In this document: piece by piece, positions 57,682 to 64,000 of the stretch
Numbering within the stretch: the stretch's first letter is position 1
Layout: every line of letters starts with the position of its first letter
Assembly: GCF_010692745.1 (NCBI RefSeq)
Contig: NZ_JAAHTB010000010.1
Coordinates: forward strand, 1 to 64,000
From: Methylobacterium sp. BTF04
GTDB lineage: Bacteria > Pseudomonadota > Alphaproteobacteria > Rhizobiales > Beijerinckiaceae
Reading direction: 5' to 3'
Length of the DNA stretch: 64,000 nucleotides
The notes under the pieces: model-generated
Seen by the model: the letters and a program-made list of their open reading frames with translations, nothing else
What the model was told of the DNA's origin: nothing
The model's database searches: none
Program-made: the position numbers and the translations under genes

Positions 57682-58422
57682 ATGTTCGATCTCACCGGCC
57701 GCAAGGCCCTCGTCACCGGCGCCACCGGCGGCCTCGGCGGCGCCATCGCCCGGACCCTGCACGCCCAGGGCGCCACCGTGACGGTGTCGGGCACCCGGCG
57801 CCCGGCCCTAGAGGCGCTGGCGGCAGAACTTGGCGACGCGCGCGTGCACATCGTCGAATGCGATCTCTCCGACAAGGCGGCGGTGGAGGCTCTGGTGCCG
57901 GCGGCCGAGAGCGCCATGGGCGGCCTCGACGTGCTGGTGAACAATGCCGGCATCACCCGCGACAACCTCGTGCTGCGGATGAAGGACGACGAGTGGGATG
58001 CGGTGATCGCCGTCAACCTCACGGCGGCGTTCCGGCTGTCGCGCGCGGCGGTGAAGGGCATGATGAAGCGCCGCCACGGCCGCATCATCAACATCGGCTC
58101 GGTGGTGGGCACCACCGGCAATCCGGGCCAGGTGAACTACGCCGCCGCCAAGGCCGGGCTGGTGGGCATGACCAAGGCGATGGCCGCCGAGGTCGCCACC
58201 CGCAACCTCACGGTCAACTGCATCGCACCCGGCTTCATCACCTCGCCGATGACCGATGCCCTCAACGACAAGCAGCGCGAGGGCATTCTCGGCCGGGTGC
58301 CGATGAACCGCCTCGGCACCGGCGCCGAGATCGCGGCGGCGGCGCTCTACCTCGCCTCCGACGAGGCCGGCTACGTCACCGGCCAGACCCTGCACGTCAA
58401 TGGCGGCATGGCGATGGTGTGA
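57682..58422 (+). CDS. fabG: 3-oxoacyl-ACP reductase
   Basis: 246-residue short-chain dehydrogenase. NADPH motif TGATGGLGGAIA, NNAGITRDN, catalytic Ser in IGSVVG and Tyr-Lys in VNYAAAKAGL. It reduces 3-oxoacyl-ACP in the elongation cycle. ATG 57682 chosen; an extended frame overlapping fabD is a shadow. Confidence 0.95.
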   Translation: MFDLTGRKALVTGATGGLGGAIARTLHAQGATVTVSGTRRPALEALAAELGDARVHIVECDLSDKAAVEALVPAAESAMGGLDVLVNNAGITRDNLVLRMKDDEWDAVIAVNLTAAFRLSRAAVKGMMKRRHGRIINIGSVVGTTGNPGQVNYAAAKAGLVGMTKAMAAEVATRNLTVNCIAPGFITSPMTDALNDKQREGILGRVPMNRLGTGAEIAAAALYLASDEAGYVTGQTLHVNGGMAMV

Positions 58423-58756
58423 GGGCGCGCCGCTGCGCCGTTTGCTGCAGCGCACGCAGGGAAAACCCGCCGAACGGCTCGAAAAAGCCACACCGCTGAA
58501 TGGCTTGTGAACCGGGCCTCGCCAGCGTCGGAACCCTGTGTTAACACCCCGGCTGCCGCTCGAGGGGGGTTGACGATTCAGCGTGTTGCGGAGAGTTCCA
58601 AAACCACGAGTGACTTGTTGAACGCAGAACAAGTGACTCGCCCCTGACGCGCGTATTCGAACACACCGGCCGCTTCATCTCAGGACATGTCCAAGAGACG
58701 GGAAAGCGGCCACGGCGCCTTCACCATCACGATCGAAGAGCTAAGGACCAAGAACG
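58423..58756. other. Intergenic region between fabG and acpP
   Basis: 334 bases without a gene. Presumably carries a separate strong promoter for acpP; a TTGACG near 58571 could be its -35, but no convincing -10 was found. AAGGACCAAG before the acpP ATG is a fair ribosome-binding site. Confidence 0.35.
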
Positions 58757-58993
58757 ATGAGCGATATCGCTGAGCGCGTGAAGAAGATCGTTGTCGAGCA
58801 TCTCGGCGTTGAGCCGGAGAAGGTGGTCGAGGGCGCGAACTTCATCGATGATCTCGGCGCCGACAGCCTCGACACCGTCGAGCTCGTGATGGCGTTCGAG
58901 GAGGAATTCAACGTCGAGATTCCCGACGACGCGGCCGAGACGATCCAGACGGTCGGCGACGCGGTGAAGTTCCTCGAGAAGAACTCCGCCTAA
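58757..58993 (+). CDS. acpP: Acyl carrier protein
   Basis: 78 residues, acidic. Phosphopantetheine Ser in [19 protein letters not shown]. The standard carrier for fatty-acid synthesis, placed between fabG and fabF. Confidence 0.97.
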   Translation: MSDIAERVKKIVVEHLGVEPEKVVEGANFIDDLGADSLDTVELVMAFEEEFNVEIPDDAAETIQTVGDAVKFLEKNSA

Positions 58994-59077
58994 CCAAGCG
59001 ACACGGCGCTGGGAGCGGGGTCGAGATCGACCCCGCGCGCCATTCGTTTCATGACAGGATCGGTTCGGGATAGCGCG

Positions 59078-60340
59078 ATGCGTCGGGTTGTGGTGACGGG
59101 CTTAGGCATGGTGACTCCGCTGGCCAGCGGGGTCGAGGCCACCTGGAGCCGGTTGATCGCAGGCGACTCGGCGGCGAAGGTGGTGACGGCGTTTCCCGTC
59201 GACGATCTCGCCTGCCGCGTCGCCTGTTCCGTGCCGCTCGGCGACGGCTCCGACGGCACCTTCGATCCGGATGTCTGGATGGAGGCCAAGGAGCAGCGCA
59301 AGGTCGATCCGTTCATCGTCTACGCCATGGCGGCCGCCGGCCAGGCCCTGGACGACGCCGACTGGCACCCGACCTCCTACGAAGACCAATGCGCCACCGG
59401 CGTCATGGTCGGCTCCGGCATCGGCGGCATCGGCGGCATCTACGACGCCTCGGTGACCCTGCACGACAAGGGCCCGCGCCGGATCTCGCCGTTCTTCATT
59501 CCCGGCCGGATCATCAATCTCGCCTCCGGGCAGATCTCCATCGCCCACGGCCTCAAGGGCCCGAACCACGCGGTGGTCACCGCCTGCTCCACCGGCGCCC
59601 ACGCCATCGGCGACGCGGCCCGGCTGATCCAGTTCGGCGATGCCGACGTGATGGTGGCGGGGGGAGCCGAATCACCGGTCAATCGGCTGGCGCTCGCGGG
59701 CTTCGCCGCCTGCCGCGCCCTCTCCACCGGCTTCAACGACGACCCGACCAAGGCCTCCCGCCCCTACGACAAGGGCCGCGACGGCTTCGTCATGGGCGAA
59801 GGCGCCGGCGTGGTGGTGCTCGAAGAATACGAGCACGCCAAGGCGCGCGGCGCCAAGATCTACGCCGAAGTGGTGGGCTACGGCCTCACCGGCGACGCCT
59901 ACCACATCACCTCGCCGGCCCCCGACGGCGACGGCGCCTTCCGCTGCATGACCAACGCGGTCAAGCGCGCCGGCCTCCAGCCCTCGGACATCGACTACAT
60001 CAACGCCCACGGCACCTCGACGCCCATGGGCGACGAGCTCGAGCTGAAGGCCGTGGAGCGCCTGCTCGGCGACCACGCGCCCAAGGCCTCGATGTCCTCC
60101 ACCAAATCCGCCATCGGCCACCTGCTCGGCGCGGCCGGCGCCGTGGAAGCCATCTTCTCGGTGCTGACCATCCGGGACGGCGTGCTCCCGCCGACCCTCA
60201 ACCTCGACAACCCCTCCGTCGAGACCGCCATCGACCTCATCCCGCACGAGGCCAAGCGCAAGCGCGTGGATGTCGTGCTGTCGAACTCGTTTGGGTTTGG
60301 TGGGACGAATGCGAGCTTGGTGATGCGGCGGGTGGATTGA
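59078..60340 (+). CDS. fabF: 3-oxoacyl-ACP synthase II
   Basis: 420 residues. Catalytic Cys in VVTACSTGAHAIGDAA, first His in NAHGTSTPMGDELE, second His in SAIGHLLGAAGAVE, terminal NSFGFGGTNASLV. It elongates acyl-ACP. ATG 59078 starts the canonical RRVVVTGLGMVTPL; an earlier ATG at 59051 lacks a ribosome-binding site. Its stop is only 8 bases from the end of the convergent deaminase gene. Confidence 0.95.
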   Translation: MRRVVVTGLGMVTPLASGVEATWSRLIAGDSAAKVVTAFPVDDLACRVACSVPLGDGSDGTFDPDVWMEAKEQRKVDPFIVYAMAAAGQALDDADWHPTSYEDQCATGVMVGSGIGGIGGIYDASVTLHDKGPRRISPFFIPGRIINLASGQISIAHGLKGPNHAVVTACSTGAHAIGDAARLIQFGDADVMVAGGAESPVNRLALAGFAACRALSTGFNDDPTKASRPYDKGRDGFVMGEGAGVVVLEEYEHAKARGAKIYAEVVGYGLTGDAYHITSPAPDGDGAFRCMTNAVKRAGLQPSDIDYINAHGTSTPMGDELELKAVERLLGDHAPKASMSSTKSAIGHLLGAAGAVEAIFSVLTIRDGVLPPTLNLDNPSVETAIDLIPHEAKRKRVDVVLSNSFGFGGTNASLVMRRVD

Positions 60341-60348
60341 TATTTTTC

Positions 60349-61889
60349 TCAATTTGAAGTTTTAACTTTTATAAAATTAGCGACTTTTTCCGACTTAAGA
60401 GTCCTGTCAAATATCACACTTACTGCAACTTCATTTTGTAAATATGTCGCTACCGTATATTTCATAATTGGCTTTGGTATGCCTTCAAACCACTCGGAAA
60501 AATGTCCGTCCTGATCTTTCCGCCTTCCTCTTTCAAATAAATACCTAAACCTTACGGGAGAAATTCCAATAAACGGAGAAAAGTGTACTCGCTTTTCGTG
60601 ACGCTCATTTAAATCGACAGATATTGAATCTGGATGAAGCTGTTCGGCATAGCTTTTTGGATAAGGCTCGATATAAAGTACTCGCTTTATTCCTGCCGAT
60701 ACGATGTGTTTCGCACACATGTGGCAGGGAAAAGTCGTACAATATAGCGTGGATCCTTTTATGCTTTTTCCTAATCTAGCAGCGTCCGTAATTGCAGACA
60801 TCTCAGCGTGTATTATTCTGCCAAACTCTAACAGATCCATTATTTGAGCTTCTTTTAAAGGGCTTCCCTTTATCGAGGTTTCTGCAACAACAAATTTGAT
60901 GATTTCATCGATCCCCCTATCATCGGATGTTTTTATCAATTCTACCTTATCGAGGCGACGCACGACATCTGCAAAAATTGCTCGTTTTATTCTTTCGTTT
61001 TCATCTCCTTCCAATTCATAGTCTCGGGCATCCAAATCATCATTATGCCAATAGGTGCCTCCTCCAGCTTTGGGAACCTCATTGCATCCGAGAGTAAGAA
61101 CTTCTCCATCAGTTGAGAAAATAGCGGCGCCGACTTGACGAGATAAGTCTAACGATCTAAGCGATGCGGTTTTTGCAATATACATCCCGTATTCGTCTTT
61201 GGATGGACTAACTTTATTTGATCCGAAAAGTGCACCGAGAAATCTACTTAGTATTTTTTCTGATCCTTCTCTATCGTCAATATCTAGAAATAAGTCACCA
61301 AGTGAAAATGTATCGCTCAATCGCTGTCCATGCTTCTGGCCCTGCTCATCTTGATCACGCTCAATCAATGCAACGGCATTCTTTTCATGGTTAATACCCG
61401 GCTTACTTACTGATTGGTCCTCAGAAAATCTTTGAGCCAGGTATTTTGTGCGCTTGTCTTTACTTGAATATAAAGAAACTAAAACGAAAAGCTGCCCATA
61501 AACCTGTCTAAGAAGCGCTATTTCTTCTGGTCTTTTAAATTGGTCAAATATGTAAGCTTGATTTGGTAAATATTCTTTTCCAACCTTTTTCTATAAGCTG
61601 ATATTGCTGAAATTCCCAGGACAGCAAGAGCATTATCCAGGCCAGTTTTTTCACGTATATTATTAGCATACTTGATGTAGCTGTCGTATCTACCCTCGGT
61701 AGAGCTGTCGTCGAGAGATAAATCTACCACATCGAGATTCTTCATTAATGTAGTTACTTTAAAATACTCAGTATTATATTTAAATGTACGAAGTCCGCTT
61801 TCCAGCATTTTAACAAATTTCGAGTTTTTTGTTCCCACTGCTGAGCAAAGTCCGAAAATGATCTCTGGAGCCTCAAGCGTCTTTAACAT
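60349..61889 (-). pseudogene. avcD: AvcD-type anti-phage dCTP deaminase, frameshifted
   Basis: Two open frames (61889 to 61518, and from about 61600 to 60349) make one protein of about 513 residues if one base is added. Before the break: P-loop-like GLCSAVGTK near residue 13 and the N-terminal kinase-like domain. At 61586-61590 there is a run of five T (A on the coding strand); six would join YRK to KVGKEYLPNQAYIFDQFKRP and restore the frame. The C-terminal half is a deaminase with HAE (about 361-363) and PCHMC (about 389-392) zinc ligands. AvcD proteins deplete dCTP during phage infection. Either a real disruption, a slippage-controlled frame, or a sequencing error. Confidence 0.8.
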
Positions 61890-61990
61890 CCTGTTAACAA
61901 TTCCTTAATGAGGCAAATTTCGTTAGCTCAATGCTGCGACTGTGATAGGATAAGGTCAACGAATCAAGCAATAAATTTAGGGAGTCTTGA
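61890..61990. promoter_or_regulatory. Divergent promoter region of the defence cassette
   Basis: About 100 AT-rich bases between the starts of the deaminase gene and the small acidic ORF. Any control region of both genes must be here. No operator palindrome was recognised. Confidence 0.4.
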
Positions 61991-62170
61991 ATGGATGAAC
62001 TAGGGTCGAATTGGCTTGCAGTCGAACTAGAGTATTCAGAAATAGCATTGGCATCTTGGAGCCCCGGATTACAAGCTTCATTCCAGTCTTTGTTTGATAT
62101 CGAAAATGATGAAATAATATCAAATATAAAAAGCGACCAAGAAGATGATCAATCTCAAATAAATCTATAA
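61991..62170 (+). CDS. Small acidic protein divergent from avcD
   Basis: 59 residues, starting MDELGSNWLAVELEYSEIAL and ending in an acidic, Gln/Asp-rich tail (SDQEDDQSQINL). AGGGAG (61979-61984) is 6 nt before the ATG, one of the best ribosome-binding sites in the window, and an intrinsic terminator follows 21 bases after the stop. No family recognised. Pairing with a defence enzyme suggests a regulator, inhibitor or sensor, but the transcript could also act as RNA: known AvcD systems are held inactive by a small RNA encoded beside them. Confidence 0.55.
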   Translation: MDELGSNWLAVELEYSEIALASWSPGLQASFQSLFDIENDEIISNIKSDQEDDQSQINL

Positions 62171-62190
62171 CACTTATCAAAGCTACATCT

Positions 62191-62226
62191 AGGTCTTGGG
62201 TCGATTAGCGACGCAAGACCTTTTTT
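62191..62226 (+). terminator. Intrinsic terminator closing the defence cassette
   Basis: AGGTCTTG (62191-62198) pairs with CAAGACCT (62214-62221), with an inner GTCG/CGAC stem and an ATTAG loop, followed by six T. A very strong rho-independent terminator for the plus-strand small transcript. Confidence 0.85.
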
Positions 62227-62461
62227 ATGCATATAGGACGGGGTGATATTTTTTACGTTGTCGCGCCCCCTTGATCATCACGTATGACGAGGTGAATTTT
62301 GCGCGCGCTCAGGTTGGGCATGAACCCCCTTTTCGCCACAAAACCGACTATGCTCCTGTGCCAAACCGTCCGGCGCGCCTACACTCAAGTCGCGTGACCA
62401 AGTCCCCTTGACCTACAAAAATCCGGCGGCGGCCGGGGAGGGGGCTTGAGGCCCGAACAGG

Positions 62462-63829
62462 ATGTCCATGTTCTTCCGCAAACGCCCGACCCCATCGCCG
62501 TCGCCCGTCGTCTCCGACGAGCCGGCTCTGCCCAACCGGCTGTCGCCGCGGAGCCCGAGCGAGGCGATCAAGCCCACCGCCGCCACGCCGCCGCCCGAGC
62601 GGCCGGCGCGCGAGCGCGGCGGGATGCTGGCGCGGGTGAGCGGGCTGCTCACCGCCTCCGTGGTCCTGGCGCTCGCCATCATGGTCGGCATGACCCTGTT
62701 CGAGCGCCAGACCAAGGAGGAGGGGCCGCTGCCCGCCGACAAGGTCGTGGTCATTTCGCCCCGCAGCGGCACCTCCGAGATCGCCGAGGCCCTGGCCCGC
62801 GAGGGCGTGATCACCCACACCGCCCTGTTCGAATGGGCCGCGCGCTTCTCCGGCAAGGCGCTCAAGGCCGGCGAGTACACGTTCAAGGCCCATGCCAGCA
62901 TCAATGGGGCCATCGACACCCTGGCCTCGGGCCGTCAGGTCCAGCACGCCGTGACCTTCCCGGAGGGGCTGACCTCGGAACAGATCGTGGTGCGGCTCAA
63001 CGAGAACGACGTCCTCACCGGCGAGATCAACGAGATCCCGCCCGAGGGGTCGCTCCTGCCCGACACCTACAAGTTCGAGCGTGGTGCCACCCGCCAGCAG
63101 ATCGTCAACCTGATGCGCACCAAGCAGCGCGAGGTCCTCAACCAGATCTGGCTCCGGCGCTCGGCCGACATCCCGGTGAAGACGCCCGCCGAGATGGTGA
63201 CCCTGGCCTCCATCGTCGAGAAGGAGACCGGCCGGGCCGACGAGCGCCCCCGCGTCGCCGGGGTGTTCGTCAACCGTCTCAACAAGCGCATGAAGCTGCA
63301 ATCGGACCCGACCATCGTGTACGGGCTGGTGGGCGGACGCGGCACCCTCGGGCGCGGCATCCAGCGCGCCGAGATTGAGCGCGCCACCCCCTACAACACC
63401 TACGTGATCGAGGGCCTGCCCCCCGGCCCCATCGCCAATCCGGGCCGCGCCGCCCTGGAGGCCGTCGCCAACCCGTCGCGGACCAAGGACCTGTTCTTCG
63501 TGGCCGACGGCACCGGCGGCCACGCCTTCGCCGACAGCCTGGAGGGCCATTCGCGCAACGTCGCGCGCTGGCGCCAGGTCGAGCGCGCCCGTCAGGCGCC
63601 GACGCCGGACGCCTCCGTCGACAAGGCCGATCCGCCGGCCGACCCCACCGGCGCCCCCGGCCGCGCCTCGGCCTACGCGCCGGAGAGCTCCAACTTCGCC
63701 GCCACCCCGGCCGGCGGCCCGCGCCCGAAGGCCTTCGACGCCTCGGAGGGGACCCGCCTCGACCCGCTGCGCAACAAGACCTTCGATCTCAACTCGGCCA
63801 AGAACGTCCCCGCCCTGAAGCAGCCGTAA
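62462..63829 (+). CDS. mltG: Endolytic murein transglycosylase
   Basis: 455 residues. Pro-rich cytoplasmic head, one membrane helix (about 54-76), a LysM-like subdomain, then the YceG/MltG domain: FPEGLTSEQIVVRLNENDVL, LLPDTYKFERG, catalytic Glu in LASIVEKETGRADER, and QSDPTIVYG. It cleaves nascent glycan strands and helps set their length. The C-terminal 80 residues are disordered. The fabF-mltG-yicC order is common in alphaproteobacteria. Confidence 0.92.
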   Translation: MSMFFRKRPTPSPSPVVSDEPALPNRLSPRSPSEAIKPTAATPPPERPARERGGMLARVSGLLTASVVLALAIMVGMTLFERQTKEEGPLPADKVVVISPRSGTSEIAEALAREGVITHTALFEWAARFSGKALKAGEYTFKAHASINGAIDTLASGRQVQHAVTFPEGLTSEQIVVRLNENDVLTGEINEIPPEGSLLPDTYKFERGATRQQIVNLMRTKQREVLNQIWLRRSADIPVKTPAEMVTLASIVEKETGRADERPRVAGVFVNRLNKRMKLQSDPTIVYGLVGGRGTLGRGIQRAEIERATPYNTYVIEGLPPGPIANPGRAALEAVANPSRTKDLFFVADGTGGHAFADSLEGHSRNVARWRQVERARQAPTPDASVDKADPPADPTGAPGRASAYAPESSNFAATPAGGPRPKAFDASEGTRLDPLRNKTFDLNSAKNVPALKQP

Positions 63830-63839
63830 CCGCCCGCGC

Positions 63840-64000
63840 ATGATCCTTTCCAGCATGACGGGCTTTGCCCGCGCCGCCGGCACCACCGGCCCGGTCCAAT
63901 GGGCCTGGGAGGTCCGCAGTGTGAACGGGCGCGGGCTCGACGTGCGCCTGCGCGTGCCCAACGGCTACGACGCGGTGGGGGAGGTCGCCCGCGCCGCCTT
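63840..64000 (+). CDS. yicC: YicC family protein (partial, runs off the window)
   Basis: 53 residues visible: MILSSMTGFARAAGTTGPVQ ... WEVRSVNGRGLDVRLRVPNG, the conserved N-terminus of the YicC/YloC family, members of which are endoribonucleases. Ten bases after mltG, so probably in the same operon. Confidence 0.85.
   Translation, partial: MILSSMTGFARAAGTTGPVQWAWEVRSVNGRGLDVRLRVPNGYDAVGEVARAA

Noticed and set aside
55707-58121. 804-residue minus-strand frame across the carbonic anhydrase, fabD and fabG genes
   Set aside because: Covers three genes with clear catalytic motifs on the other strand; no motif of its own.
61977-62180. 67-residue minus-strand ORF in the defence cassette
   Set aside because: It lies antisense to the plus-strand ORF that has a strong ribosome-binding site and terminator; it has no such signals itself.

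Overview
The window is high-GC, densely packed DNA from an alphaproteobacterium, most likely a Hyphomicrobiales member close to Methylobacterium/Methylorubrum. This is judged from protein style, the rsh-rpoZ pairing, DUF465 proteins, an ExoR-like Sel1 protein and the gene order fabD-fabG-acpP-fabF-mltG-yicC. Strain or species cannot be fixed from sequence reading alone.

Layout. (1) 1-9.4 kb looks accessory: a large nuclease-STAND NTPase of anti-phage type, an AT-rich gap, then an amine oxidase with a complete polar amino-acid ABC importer. It ends at a 45-bp tRNA 3' fragment joined to an IS481-type transposase remnant, which reads as the far end of an integrated island. (2) 9.4-18.1 kb is an envelope and stress block: two cation antiporters, fasciclin and PRC-barrel secreted proteins, an MscS channel, and an AraC regulator divergent from a catalase-like/cupin/AhpD-like set. 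(3) 18.4-26.4 kb is catabolism: pyruvate:quinone oxidoreductase PoxB, lactate oxidation LutABC, a transglutaminase-like protein and ethanolamine ammonia-lyase EutBC. (4) 26.8-55.7 kb is mostly core metabolism and housekeeping (ilvD, xthA, hom, glpX, purEK, an acyl-CoA synthetase, slt, dapA, smpB, pyrE, rsh, rpoZ) with scattered singletons (ceramidase-like, BLUF sensor, OmpA-like protein, NYN protein). (5) 55.9-64 kb carries a beta carbonic anhydrase and the fatty-acid/cell-wall cluster fabD-fabG-acpP-fabF // mltG-yicC.

The fab cluster is interrupted between fabF and mltG by a compact AT-rich cassette of about 1.9 kb. It holds an AvcD-type anti-phage dCTP deaminase whose reading frame is broken by one base in a homopolymer. 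Divergent from it is a 59-residue acidic ORF with a strong Shine-Dalgarno sequence and a strong terminator. This cassette and the nuclease-STAND protein at the left edge are the two defence loci of the window and its most interesting content.

Other points of note: an antiporter whose first membrane helix is encoded upstream of any standard start codon; an aminotransferase that has lost its PLP-binding core by an in-frame deletion; a four-unit 20-bp tandem repeat; and a large intergenic inverted repeat.
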